Made by a program: the position numbers and the translations under genes. From NCBI GenBank assembly GCA_964371355.1, contig CAYJMG010000003.1, positions 109,790 to 173,789 on the forward strand: 64,000 nucleotides of DNA. Reading direction: 5' to 3'. The notes under the pieces were generated by a model. The model made no database searches, was not told the origin of the DNA, and saw only the letters and a program-made list of their open reading frames with translations. The stretch is from JACRBR01 sp964371355 (GTDB taxonomy: Bacteria > Chloroflexota > Dehalococcoidia > DSTF01 > JACRBR01). Positions 8,901 to 16,750 of the stretch are shown piece after piece. Positions within the stretch are counted from its first letter, which is position 1. Each line of letters opens with the position of its first letter.

Positions 8901-10225
8901 CCGTCGTCGCCAGCGTGGGCATCGCCATGTACCCTGAGGACGCGGACACGCTAAAGGCGCTCATCGAGCGCGCGGACGAGCGCATGTACGAGGAGAAGAA
9001 GGCCCGCAAGGCCAACGGCACCGGCCTTTCGCCGTCGCGCACCATCGGCGACGAGCGCGCGGCCCGCATGGTGGGCGAGCTGGTGCCGCTGCTGACCTCC
9101 AGCGGCACGCTGGACGAGAAGCTGAGACTGGTGGCCCACCGGCTTTCCGTCGGCGCTGGCTACGCCGGCGTGAACTTCGACGTGCTGGGCGAGCACGACG
9201 GCCGCACCACCACCGTCAACCAGAACGCCTTCACCAAGGCGCCCGACGAGGTGATCGAGGCATGGAACCGCCACCAGCGCTCGGGCGTGAACGGTCGCAT
9301 CAGCGACCTGCTGCGCCAGACGCGCCGGGCGGTGATCATCGATGACATCGCCGCCAGCCAGCTCGTGACGGAGGAGCAGAAGAAGCTGCTGCTGTCGATC
9401 GGCATCGTCTCGGGCATCGTGGTGCCGCTGTTCGACGGCGACGCGATGGTTGCCACCATGTCGGTCGGGAGCAAGGACGTATCAGGGTTCTCCCAGAGCG
9501 ACATGCAGTTCCTGACGGCGGTCGCCGGCCAGGTATCGGCCATCATCCGCATGGCTCGCCTGGTGGAAGACCTGCGGCGGGCAACGGGCCGGCTGGAGGA
9601 GGCGCGCGACGAGACGGTCATGTTCCTGGCCGAAGCGGCCGAGGCCCACACACAGAGCGGCGGCCGGCACTTCCTGGCCACGCGCGCCATCGCCGAGGCG
9701 ATCGCCACGGAAATGGGGTTCGACGAGGCGAGCGTGCGGGAGCTGGGCCAGGCGGCGGCTCTGCACGACATCGGCAAGATCCACCTGCCCGACGCCCTGC
9801 TGTCCAGCCCGGAGCCACTATCGCCACGGCTCGGCATCGATCCCGCCGGGCAGGCGTGGGAGACGCTGCAGCAGCACTGTGCGCGCGGGCGCGAGTTCCT
9901 GGCCCGCGGCAAGGGATTCGAGCTGGCGGCGATGGCGGCGTACATGCACCACGAACGCTGGGACGGCGCCGGATACCCGCAGGGCATCGCCGGCGACGCC
10001 ATCCCCATCGAGGCGTCCATCATCGCGGTGGCCGACAGCCTCGACGCGATGATGACCGAGAGCCCCTACCAGCCCGGCCGGTCGCTGGACGAGGCGGTCG
10101 CCGAAATCCTCGCCTGTCGCGGGACGCAGTTCCGCCCGGACGTGGTCGACGCGTTGTCCCGCCTGTACGAGCGGCGCGCGCTGCACGGCGTCTGGGCTCA
10201 GGACGAGGGCGCGGAGGCGGCCTGA
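2984..10225 (+). CDS. Giant multi-PAS sensor with GGDEF, GAF and HD-GYP domains
   Basis: About 2413 residues with no obvious membrane segment. Order: an N-terminal GAF-like domain (about 10-165); 13 PAS modules (about 175-1810), each opening with an R-x-SE-x-x-F/Y-R motif; a coiled coil (about 1810-1860); a diguanylate cyclase domain with an intact GGDEF at 1931-1935; a second GAF domain; and a C-terminal HD-GYP phosphodiesterase with HD at 2261 and HHERWDGAGYP from 2322. No RxxD inhibitory site precedes GGDEF. It should both make and break cyclic di-GMP in response to many inputs. PAS modules 3 to 8 are close copies. I prefer the ATG at 2984 because codon bias begins there; an in-frame ATG at 2864 would put the hairpin leader inside the gene, and one at 3014 is also possible. 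Confidence 0.93.
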   Translation: MNHQQTGSQGMQGLAADAALRAVVERVSGSSGGEFYRRLAAELGHVFRASYAGVGELSLDGERVSLLGAWSRDPTSTPGDFAVAATPAEPVAQGEIRLHRERVRREFPADQRLQRLFAESYLGVPITDGRGDVLGLIELIADTPVRDADAATAIVMAMAERTATEMERDQAEAALRDSEMRYRALIEDSFHLVAEVVDERFIYASSGYTDTLGYPPEDLLGGSVFELIHEEDRKAAAGELRAMLSQRRAAHFTVRMRHEQGAWRWIECTARAFRTSGGEFRTTLFSRDVTDRVKAEAALRESEELFRSLIKDLRVGVALHDADARVLVCNDAALALLGLTEEEVLGKTSYDDSWRPTREDGTIIPPNERPVPLAIATGAPVRDIVYGVHRPATGEQAWVLASAEPQFDADGRVHRVICSLNDITARLMAEQELRASEGRFRFLAENSMDVISRYDADGRCVWMSPSVTPLTGYTPEEVVGHSLAEIFANNDDGLLAGALANVQEGIESFRTTFQVRHKDGHQVWMEATNKVVRDPETADVIEIQTSARDISGRKRAEDELRESEARFRLLAENSTDIIARYTPGGRCIWVSPSIRSVTGRDPEAVIGQIPGHQIHPDDREGAVEAMRALAAGEDQRTYTFRFQHVDGHYIWLEAHARAIRDAGGALTEVQTSSRDVTARMNAEDELRESETRFRLLAENATDMISRFALDGTRLWVSPSVQAITGYSQEETMQSGPVDNVHPDDVAALQTSFRAMVDGEASRRTTFRFRHRDGRYLWLEADGRAIRDEDGRVIEIQSSARDVTARKQAEEELRESEGRFRLLAHNSTDIIGRFSPDGRCVWISPSAQPITGYTPEEIVAAAPAKFVHPDDALEVWNAFNGMVESGATQRATFRFRHKDGHYIWLEANGRAVRDDTGQVVEIHSATRDVTARMEAEDDLRESEGRFRLLAENATDMIGRFTPDGVCLWVSPSVTAVMGYEPAELIGQNLREGIHPDDLAAISRGPDWERPDSVTSLMRYRHKAGHYIWIESTSNAVRNPQTGEVIEIHNTSRDVTARKAAEDDLRESEARFRLLAENATDVIGRYAMDGRCLWVSPSVTQVLGYAPDEIVGQEPFGHIHRDDLQDNMPFRPGATDLPDQWRTTLRYRHKDGRWVWLESTNRPARDPQTGAMLEVHSTSRDVTARIEAEEQLRASESRYRSLSESSPLGVYETTADGDATYFNERAIRMAGIGLDELKGWGWSRHVHPDDRPIVEAAWRAATQDGRECTIEYRLQTPRGIIWVSSHALPIRLPDGTVEKYVGTIDNITERREAQEAVRRSEQLFRATLESTADGIIVTRPLGELMYWNNRAAEMLAIPQTVLDTHSVQAFGRYIIENAREPEALVMAFSSLPSDEPVQAGTWTARDGRMFEAFAHPLHDPSGDLLRVWSIREVTEKHQSEMALRQSEDRFRSLAEHTTDLVLGICGPGVIDYASPNWSSAMGYNPEVMIGRNALDFVHPDDLPYTLEEFERAAEGDRAVCTMLRARHGQTGEWRWCELTANFYTSDMGEQRAVVTARDVTSRKQAEDALRESEERLRTVVNSVPLVLVAVDRDETVVLAEGQGLGLLGTPTRPLVGRSIAEELENHPQVLADMRRALAGDEVSTTTVFGRIVFEAHFRPIFDEHGQPNGMIGVAYDISARVEAERMLRDSEETARALLNAPTDGAVLVDREGTILAMNETAERRFREHASKQGVGPRDFIGTCVFDIFPPDLRAQRRARNDEVFRNGQRRHFEDERDGIWTDVTVDPIRDADGNIVRLAIFSRDVTDRKRDEAALRKRSRELEALNDYLEKTSAELERSQDELREASEQLAELLDAEQARSKTDTLTGALNHGTISEAISEAIAADVALAVAMVDVDGMKAVNDTYGHQAGDQVLLAVVQAITRPGAITGRYGGDEFLVALLNADRIEAEAYRDAVGAALQGAGVVDPESGARVPVVASVGIAMYPEDADTLKALIERADERMYEEKKARKANGTGLSPSRTIGDERAARMVGELVPLLTSSGTLDEKLRLVAHRLSVGAGYAGVNFDVLGEHDGRTTTVNQNAFTKAPDEVIEAWNRHQRSGVNGRISDLLRQTRRAVIIDDIAASQLVTEEQKKLLLSIGIVSGIVVPLFDGDAMVATMSVGSKDVSGFSQSDMQFLTAVAGQVSAIIRMARLVEDLRRATGRLEEARDETVMFLAEAAEAHTQSGGRHFLATRAIAEAIATEMGFDEASVRELGQAAALHDIGKIHLPDALLSSPEPLSPRLGIDPAGQAWETLQQHCARGREFLARGKGFELAAMAAYMHHERWDGAGYPQGIAGDAIPIEASIIAVADSLDAMMTESPYQPGRSLDEAVAEILACRGTQFRPDVVDALSRLYERRALHGVWAQDEGAEAA
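4265..6540 (+). repeat. In-frame array of six near-copy PAS units
   Basis: Six consecutive units of about 372-378 bases encode PAS modules 3 to 8 of the giant sensor. Each begins with a close variant of RESExRFRLLAENxTD and includes a conserved CVWVSPS-like strand and a GHYIWLE-like strand. The near-identity in DNA and the regular period point to recent tandem duplication within the gene. Confidence 0.85.
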
Positions 10226-11496
10226 CGGGCCTCGGCCGGCTCCGGCGCGTCACTGCCGTGGCGGGTGAGGTTCACGGCCGCCCACACGGCGAACGTGACC
10301 CAGCCCCACACGAAGAACCACCACCCGTTGTCGCGCAGCCACTCCGTACCGGGGCCATCGATGCCCGGGAAGATCAGGCCACCGCCGAGGAAGGCGATGA
10401 TGACGTAAGAGGCCGTGTGGGCGGCAACGAGAGACGCCACGAGGAGACGCTGTCCGCTGAGGAGACCGAAGGGGACGATCCAGAGATAGTGGTAGGGCGC
10501 GCCGTCGTTCACCATCACGAAGAGCACCGCCAACACGCCGGCGATGGACGAATACAGCGGAGCGCGGCGGTAGATGAGCCAGGCCGCCGCGGCCAGCGTC
10601 GCCGCATATGCGGGCCACTCGCCGTGGTCGATCTCGAAGCGCAGCACTGTCGCCGATCCCGGCACGAATCCGAGGAAGCGGTCGATGATCAGCGGCGGCC
10701 CACCCAGCGTCGGGAACGGTGAGTAGTAGCCCTCCACGCCGTCGTACACCCGCAGCGGCGTGCTGCCGAACGCGAGCACGTACGCCAGGACCGCGCCCCC
10801 GACGACGGCGCCGGCCACGATGAGGTACTCCACCCTGCGTTCCGCGCGCAGCCTCGCCAACAGCAACGGAATCAGGAACGCGGGCCACAGCTTCTGCAGG
10901 ATGCCGAGCGCCAGCAATCCGGCCGACTGCAGGCGACTGCCCCCGGCGTTCGCCTCGGACAGGACGAAGACCGCGGAGACGGCGAAAAAGACCGAGATGA
11001 CGTCGAACTGACCGTGGTAGATGGTCGCGAGGACGGGGAACGGGCACACGGCGTAAAGCAGTCCCGTGCGCACGCCCTCGGCCCTCCCCCACAGACGCGA
11101 CGCCGCATGCGCGAGCAGCAACGCCGTACCCGCGTCGGCCAACGCCTGCGGGACACGGACCGCCGTGAAGAACGGGATGGGTGTCGCGTCGGCTATGAGC
11201 TTGCACACCGCCAGGATGTACATCTGGAACGGCAGGTACGGGTGCGGGAAGGGGCCGAAGGCGTAGATGTCGCGCCCGTGCAGGACCTCGTTCGCGGTTT
11301 TCTCGTAGTTGTTGATGTCGGTCAGCCAGAGGCCTTCGGGCTCGCGGTACACCAGCAGCGGCACGAACCGCACGATCAACGCGACCGCGGCGACCACCGC
11401 GAACTCGCGGCCCGGCGGCACGTCCGGCCGCAAGAACAGCAGCCACACGAAGGCGATGCTCGCCATCACGATCCACATGAACATGAAGAGAATCAC
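10198..11496 (-). CDS. Polytopic membrane glycosyltransferase-like protein (GT87/DUF2029 type)
   Basis: About 432 residues with roughly ten hydrophobic segments. It resembles polyprenyl-phosphate-sugar-dependent membrane glycosyltransferases: an early acidic loop (WLTDINNYEKTANEVL), then a PHPYLPF loop and a conserved YHGQFDVIS loop. Such enzymes add mannose or related sugars outside the membrane. It is the last gene of the minus-strand glycan operon, 48 bases after the preceding glycosyltransferase, and its 3' end overlaps the convergent sensor gene by 28 bases. The GTG at 11496 lacks a clear ribosome-binding site, and an ATG at 11484 is an alternative. The exact family is uncertain. Confidence 0.7.
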   Translation of the reverse strand: MILFMFMWIVMASIAFVWLLFLRPDVPPGREFAVVAAVALIVRFVPLLVYREPEGLWLTDINNYEKTANEVLHGRDIYAFGPFPHPYLPFQMYILAVCKLIADATPIPFFTAVRVPQALADAGTALLLAHAASRLWGRAEGVRTGLLYAVCPFPVLATIYHGQFDVISVFFAVSAVFVLSEANAGGSRLQSAGLLALGILQKLWPAFLIPLLLARLRAERRVEYLIVAGAVVGGAVLAYVLAFGSTPLRVYDGVEGYYSPFPTLGGPPLIIDRFLGFVPGSATVLRFEIDHGEWPAYAATLAAAAWLIYRRAPLYSSIAGVLAVLFVMVNDGAPYHYLWIVPFGLLSGQRLLVASLVAAHTASYVIIAFLGGGLIFPGIDGPGTEWLRDNGWWFFVWGWVTFAVWAAVNLTRHGSDAPEPAEARQAASAPSS

Positions 11497-11544
11497 GGCG
11501 GCAGTGTAGGTGACCGAACGCCGGTGTCGGCCCGATGCTTGACG

Positions 11545-12915
11545 TCAGCGCGCCCTGCGGTGCGCGCGCTGCTTGCGCCAGATCGAGAATCTCCGGCGCA
11601 GGCCGAAGCGCGCCTCGTAGTACGAGCGCGAGACGAACCAGTCGAGCGAATGCAGCGCGATCGGCAGGCGCTGCTCGTTGCGGCGCACGGGCGAGCTTGA
11701 CGCGCCGGTGCAGTAGTCGATGAGCGGCGCCAGCGTGCGCTCCCACGTGTACTCCTCGCGGACCGCTTCGACGTTGCGGCGGCAGGCCGCGCGGTAGCCC
11801 GCGTCGCCCGCCAGCCGGTCGAGCGCGACCGTGAGCGCATCGAGGTCGCCCTCGGGTACCGCCGCGCCGAGCCCGCGCGCCTCGACCATCTCAGCCACCA
11901 TGTCGCCCTGCGTGCAGACCAGCGGCAGGCCGGCCCAGAAGCAGTCCAGGTAGCGCACGCGGAACGAGAACCGCGTCTCCAGGCTGTCGTAGTACGTACA
12001 GACGGCGACGTCCGACTCCAACAGGTACTGCTGGGTGTCCTCGTTGTTCGCCCACGTGAAGTTGAAGAAGACGTGCGTATCCAGGATTCCCAGCTCGCGG
12101 CAAAGGTCGAGCGCACGCTGGGTCGTGCCGCCGCCCAGGCCCTGCAGCGTCTTCGCGCCGTAACTGTCCGGGTGCTCGGTGCCCATGAAGAACAACCGCA
12201 TGTTCGGATGCCGGTCCTTCAGGCGAGCGACGGCACGGAGCAGCAGGCCCATGTCGTACCAGTCGACGATGATGCCGTTCCAGATCATCACGAAGTCGCC
12301 GCGCCCGATGCCCGGCCACACGCCGCGCAGCAGCGGCACGCCCGCCACGGGCGGCGCCGGCCGGATGCCGATGGGCGCGATGCGGATCAGACCCTCCAGC
12401 GTGGGATCGCTGTCGAACGCGCGGGGCGTAATGAGCCCGGCCGTGCCCATGATGCCTGCAATGAGGTCGCGCTGCCGCACGTTCGAGCAGAGGATTGTGT
12501 CGGACGCGGCGATCTGCGTGATGAGATCGCGGCGCTTCATGTCGATCCAGGCGCGGCGGTGCGACTCGCCAGGGTCGCGCTTCGTCATCTCCACCCACTC
12601 CGTGATGAATGGAGTGAACAGGTCGAGCACGAGGCGCGTGTTCCCCGCGAACGGCAGCATCTTCAGTGGGAAGCGCGTGCTGATGACGATGTCGTGCTCG
12701 CGCGTCAGCCGCCCGATGTTCGCGCCGTCGTGGCGGGTGAAGGCGAAGGGCACGGTCGCCGGGTCGAGGTCGGCCGGCGTCGTGCGCGGGATGGCGAGCG
12801 TCACCTGCGCGCCCGGGACACGCTCCTGCAGCACCCGCGCCATGTGGTAGCTGCGGATGCCGCCGCTGGCCATCGTGCCGCCCACCGTCGTGTGGCCCAG
12901 GACGAGGATCTTCAT
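11545..12915 (-). CDS. Glycosyltransferase, GT4-like (paralogue A)
   Basis: A 456-residue cytoplasmic glycosyltransferase of the GT-B fold. The N-terminal Rossmann half begins MKILVLGHTTVGG. The C-terminal half carries MIWNGIIVDWYD, a FMGTEHP strand and the nucleotide-sugar-binding stretch DVAVCTYYDSLETRFSFR. It shares these blocks with the next two genes, so the three arose by duplication. Its ATG overlaps the stop of the upstream paralogue (ATGA), implying translational coupling. Donor and acceptor sugars cannot be told. Confidence 0.85.
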   Translation of the reverse strand: MKILVLGHTTVGGTMASGGIRSYHMARVLQERVPGAQVTLAIPRTTPADLDPATVPFAFTRHDGANIGRLTREHDIVISTRFPLKMLPFAGNTRLVLDLFTPFITEWVEMTKRDPGESHRRAWIDMKRRDLITQIAASDTILCSNVRQRDLIAGIMGTAGLITPRAFDSDPTLEGLIRIAPIGIRPAPPVAGVPLLRGVWPGIGRGDFVMIWNGIIVDWYDMGLLLRAVARLKDRHPNMRLFFMGTEHPDSYGAKTLQGLGGGTTQRALDLCRELGILDTHVFFNFTWANNEDTQQYLLESDVAVCTYYDSLETRFSFRVRYLDCFWAGLPLVCTQGDMVAEMVEARGLGAAVPEGDLDALTVALDRLAGDAGYRAACRRNVEAVREEYTWERTLAPLIDYCTGASSSPVRRNEQRLPIALHSLDWFVSRSYYEARFGLRRRFSIWRKQRAHRRAR

Positions 12916-14276
12916 TGCGCCGCCGAATGCCGCGGGGCCAGTCGCGCTCGCACCCGCTGACGCAGGCGGAAGCGCAGGAAGTGGTACGACTCCGACAGCA
13001 GCCAGTCAGCGCCGAGGCGTGCGATCGGTAGCAGGCGCGCATTGTGCAGCGCGGCCCGCGGTGCGCCCTCCCGGCAGTAGTCGATCAGCGGCCTCAGCGT
13101 CTCCTCCCACGCGAACGACGGCCGCAGCGCCTCGACGTTGCGCCGGCACCCTGCGCGGAAGGCGTCATCGGAGGCCAGCCGTCGCACCGCGGACACGATC
13201 GCGTCCACGTCGCGTTCGGGGACGCTGACGCCAAGCCCCCGCTTGTCGACCATCTCGGACACCACGTCGCCGCGCGTCGACACGATGGGCAGTCCTGCCC
13301 AGATCAGGTCGAGGAAGCGCACGCGGAACGAGAACCGCGTCTCCAGGTTGTCGAAGTACGTCGCGACACCGGCGTCCGCGTCGGCCAGATAGCGCTCCGC
13401 GGTCTCGTCATCGGCCCAGCCGAAGTTGAAGAACACGTGCGTGTCCAGGATGCCCAGCTCCTGCGCCAGCTCGTACGCCGCTCGCACCGCCCCCCCGCCC
13501 ATCCCCCGGAAGCGGCCGGCATCGAAGCTGTGGGGGTGCTCCGTACCCAGGAACACCAGCTTTACGTCGTCGCGCTCGCGGCTGAGCCGATGGACAGCGT
13601 GGATGAGCGACGCGGCGTCGTACCACTCGATGATGGTGCCGTTCCAGAGCAGCAGCTTGTCGTCGGGGCGGATGCCGGGCACCGCGCCCTTCACGCCGCC
13701 ACGCGCGGGCAGTGGCCGCGGCCGCACGCCGTACGGAGCGACGGCCAGCACGCTGCCCAGGCTGGTGTCGCAGTCGTACGTGTGGGCGCTGATGAGGCCC
13801 AGCGTACCCATGATGCCGGCGTACAGGTCGCGCTGGCGCTCGTTCGCACACAGGACGAGGTCGGCGAGGGCGAGCTGCAGCAGCGTGTTCTTGCGCCGCG
13901 GCTCCAGCCAGATGTTGCGATACGGCGGGTCTTGGGTGTTCTTCGAAAGTTCGAGCATCTCGGTGTAGCCCGGCGTGTACATGTCCAACACGATGCGCGT
14001 ATCCGACGCCGCGGGCAGCAGCTTCAACGGAAACTTGGTCGTCACCACCACGTCCGAGGACTTCGTGAGCGAGATCATGTCGCGCTCTGAAGGACGCACG
14101 ATCTCGAAGCACTCCCGCGCGGGGTCGACATCGCACGGGGTGTGCGGCGAGATGGCCAGCGTGACGCGGGCATCGGGGAGCTGCTGTTGGAGCACGCGGG
14201 CGACGTGGTAGGCCCGGATGCCGGGGGCGGCCATCTTCGTGCCGATAACGGCGTTGGTGAGGATGGTGACGCGCAT
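12912..14276 (-). CDS. Glycosyltransferase, GT4-like (paralogue B)
   Basis: A 454-residue GT-B glycosyltransferase and the middle of three tandem paralogues. It starts MRVTILTNAVIGTKM and has LLWNGTIIEWYDAASL, VFLGTEHPHSF and DAGVATYFDNLETRFSFR, the counterparts of the neighbouring copies. Its ATG overlaps the stop of paralogue C by one base (TAATG), and its stop overlaps the start of paralogue A. I chose this ATG because the Rossmann strand starts there and upstream codons look non-coding. It probably adds a sugar to a surface polysaccharide. Confidence 0.85.
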   Translation of the reverse strand: MRVTILTNAVIGTKMAAPGIRAYHVARVLQQQLPDARVTLAISPHTPCDVDPARECFEIVRPSERDMISLTKSSDVVVTTKFPLKLLPAASDTRIVLDMYTPGYTEMLELSKNTQDPPYRNIWLEPRRKNTLLQLALADLVLCANERQRDLYAGIMGTLGLISAHTYDCDTSLGSVLAVAPYGVRPRPLPARGGVKGAVPGIRPDDKLLLWNGTIIEWYDAASLIHAVHRLSRERDDVKLVFLGTEHPHSFDAGRFRGMGGGAVRAAYELAQELGILDTHVFFNFGWADDETAERYLADADAGVATYFDNLETRFSFRVRFLDLIWAGLPIVSTRGDVVSEMVDKRGLGVSVPERDVDAIVSAVRRLASDDAFRAGCRRNVEALRPSFAWEETLRPLIDYCREGAPRAALHNARLLPIARLGADWLLSESYHFLRFRLRQRVRARLAPRHSAAQ

Positions 14277-15613
14277 TACTGGCTCAGCACCACGCCGACC
14301 GCACGCTGGGCCGCCCACTGCGCCCACGCCCCGGCCAGCATCGCCGTGCGCTTCCACTTCGGGAGGGCGCTGGTGCGCGGGTCGCGGCAGAACTCCACGA
14401 GGTCGCGCAGGGCGACCGTCCAGCTCATCTCCTTGTTCGCCTCGCGGATGTTGCGGCGGCACTCCTCGTAGTAGTCGGGGTCGCCCAGCAGGCGCAGGAT
14501 CGCGCCCGCGACGGCGTCGACGTCCTGCTGCGGGACGGCTTCGCCCATCCGCTTCTCGCGCACCATACCGGCCAGCACGTCACCCTCCGTGCAGATCAGC
14601 GGCACCTCGGCCCAGAACACGTCGACGAACCGCGTGCGCAGCGAGAAGTGCGTCTCCAGATTGTTGAAGTAGGTGCAGACGGCAAGGTCCGCCTCGAGCA
14701 TGTAATCCTTCATCCGCTCGTACGGCACCCAGGCCATATCGAAGAAGACGGTGTTGTTGTAGAGCCCCAGCTCGTTAGCCAGTTTCAGGGACTCCATATA
14801 GCGCAGGCCCAGGCCCATGCCCTGCAGCCCGGGGTAGGCGCCACCCACGAACACCAGCTTGATGTCGTCGCGCTCCTCCCGCACCTTCGCCATCGCCTGC
14901 AGCAGCGTGATGGGGTCGTACCACTGCAGAATGCCGCCGTTCCACATGATGAGCCTGTCGGTCTCCTTGATGCCCGCGTATACGCCCTTCAGCGCCGGCT
15001 TCCCCTTCGGGCCCAGGGGGTCGGGGCGGATCCCATGCGGCGCCACGCCGATCATCCGCTTCAGCGAGGGGTCGTCGTCGTAGGCGATGGGGTCGATCAG
15101 GCCGAGCGCGATCAGCGCGCCGATGTAGTAGTCACGCTGGCGATCGTTGGCGACGCTGATGTAGTCGGCGGAGACAAGCTCGGCGCCGACGCGGCGGCGG
15201 GCGCCGGCCATGTACGTCTCACGGTAGCGCTTGTTCTTGCGCAGGTGGTCCCGCGACTGCTCCATCCACTCCAGGAAGTAAACGGTGTAGTAGTCGAGCA
15301 CGAACGTCTTCCAGGGGAAGGCGGCGATGGCGTGGGGCGGGTAGTCGTTGGCGATGATGATGTCGTGCTGCATCATCAGCGCCAGCAGTGAGCGCCAGTT
15401 GTAGTAGGCGACGCTGTAGGGCAGGCGAGAGGGGTCGTCAGGCGGGTCGCTGCCCTTCTGCAGCGCGAGCGTGATCTCGGCCTCGGGCAGCTCCTGGGCC
15501 AGCACCTCGACCATGTGGCGGGTGCGGATGCCCGGGCTCGACATCTGGGCGCCAAAGGCCGACCGGCTGACGACGAGGATGCGCTTCCGCCCGCTGCCGT
15601 TGCTCTTCGCCAT
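14276..15613 (-). CDS. Glycosyltransferase, GT4-like (paralogue C)
   Basis: A 445-residue GT-B glycosyltransferase, the first of the three tandem copies in transcription order. The N-terminus reads RKRILVVSRSAFGAQ. The C-terminal half has IMWNGGILQWYD, VFVGGAYPGLQ and DLAVCTYFNNLETHFSLR. It is the most divergent of the three. The ATG at 15613 has AGGG eight bases upstream; a GTG two codons earlier is possible but would sit on that site. It lies 42 bases after the upstream GT4 gene in the same operon. Confidence 0.85.
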   Translation of the reverse strand: MAKSNGSGRKRILVVSRSAFGAQMSSPGIRTRHMVEVLAQELPEAEITLALQKGSDPPDDPSRLPYSVAYYNWRSLLALMMQHDIIIANDYPPHAIAAFPWKTFVLDYYTVYFLEWMEQSRDHLRKNKRYRETYMAGARRRVGAELVSADYISVANDRQRDYYIGALIALGLIDPIAYDDDPSLKRMIGVAPHGIRPDPLGPKGKPALKGVYAGIKETDRLIMWNGGILQWYDPITLLQAMAKVREERDDIKLVFVGGAYPGLQGMGLGLRYMESLKLANELGLYNNTVFFDMAWVPYERMKDYMLEADLAVCTYFNNLETHFSLRTRFVDVFWAEVPLICTEGDVLAGMVREKRMGEAVPQQDVDAVAGAILRLLGDPDYYEECRRNIREANKEMSWTVALRDLVEFCRDPRTSALPKWKRTAMLAGAWAQWAAQRAVGVVLSQ

Positions 15614-15655
15614 CAGCACCGCCCTGCCACCGGTTCGCGCTCCGCGGCCTCAGCG

Positions 15656-16750
15656 TCAGCGCGCCGGCCACTCGATGCGGGAGACAATGTTCGCCCAACT
15701 ATACATATCGAGGAACGGCGCGGGTACGTTACCGGACTTGACGTGGCGGGGCGCCGCCAGCGCGGCCGCGAAAGCATCCCAGCCGTCCTCGAAGGACAGC
15801 AGCTCCCCGCAAACCGCGCGGTCAATGCCCTCCGCACCCATGGTCGTCGAAACGACAGGCGTGGCGCAGGCGATGCTCTCCAGGATCTTCAGCCGCGTCC
15901 CGCCGCCGCTCACGACCGGCACGGCCACCGCGTCCGCCGCGTTCACGTAGGGCGCCATCGCCGGGACCGCGCCCGTGTACCGGAGCCGCGGGTGGGAGTA
16001 CAGCCATGCGGCCTCCTCGTGGTTCTTGCCCGCGACCACGAACTGGTAGTCGAGGCCCGCACGGTCCAGCCGCGGCAGCAGCTCCTGGTGGATGATGCGC
16101 AGGGCTTCCCCGTTGGGGGCATAGCCGAGCTGCCCGAAGAACAGCAACATCTTCGTGCCCTCGCCGATCGCGAGCTGCTCGCGGACGCGCGCCCCCGCCG
16201 CAGCGTCAGGATGCACGACCGCAGCGTCGACGCCGTTCGGCACCAGCTGTATCTTCGCCGCAGGCACGCCGCACCGTCGAAAACGCTCGCCGTCCTCCGC
16301 CGAGACGACGAAGATGCTCGACCCAAGCCGCGCGATCAGCCGCTCGTACAGGGCGACAAGCCGCCAGGCGCGCGATCCCGTGCTGCGGAAGCGGTCGCCC
16401 TCGACGTTCGGCGCGTCGAGCACCAGCGGCACGCCCAGCCGCCGGGCGAGGTACGCGGCGTGCAGCCCCGGCCACGGATACTCCGTCACAATCACATCCG
16501 GCCGCTGGTCCCGCGCGATGACGAGCGCGCGGCGCAGGAAACCGGCATCGAGCACCTGGTGGCGGCGGCCAGGTGGAGTCGTCTCGTAAAGGCGCACCCG
16601 CAGGTCGTTCGCGGCGTTCGCCGGAGAGCGCGGCGTGAAGAGCAACAGCTCGTGCACGGGTGCCAGGTGCTTCAGGAGGTTGTAGGCGCGGACGCGCCCG
16701 CCATCGTCGGGCGGAAAGATCGGGTACGGCACGATCATCGCGATGTTCAT
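15656..16750 (-). CDS. Glycosyltransferase family 4
   Basis: A 364-residue GT4 enzyme. It begins MNIAMIVPYPIFPPDDGG, the typical acceptor-side loop with tandem glycines. It has the central LVPNGVD turn and the C-terminal VPVVSGGGTRLKILESIA motif, whose Glu contacts the nucleotide sugar. It is not part of the three-copy set. Its ATG overlaps the stop of the upstream GT2 gene (ATGA). It probably extends a cell-surface glycan in the cytoplasm. Confidence 0.92.
   Translation of the reverse strand: MNIAMIVPYPIFPPDDGGRVRAYNLLKHLAPVHELLLFTPRSPANAANDLRVRLYETTPPGRRHQVLDAGFLRRALVIARDQRPDVIVTEYPWPGLHAAYLARRLGVPLVLDAPNVEGDRFRSTGSRAWRLVALYERLIARLGSSIFVVSAEDGERFRRCGVPAAKIQLVPNGVDAAVVHPDAAAGARVREQLAIGEGTKMLLFFGQLGYAPNGEALRIIHQELLPRLDRAGLDYQFVVAGKNHEEAAWLYSHPRLRYTGAVPAMAPYVNAADAVAVPVVSGGGTRLKILESIACATPVVSTTMGAEGIDRAVCGELLSFEDGWDAFAAALAAPRHVKSGNVPAPFLDMYSWANIVSRIEWPAR

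Noticed and set aside
11891..13042. A minus-strand frame of about 380 codons overlapping the GT4 paralogues in another frame
   Set aside because: The GT4 frame carries all family motifs; this one is Arg/His/Pro-rich and has none.
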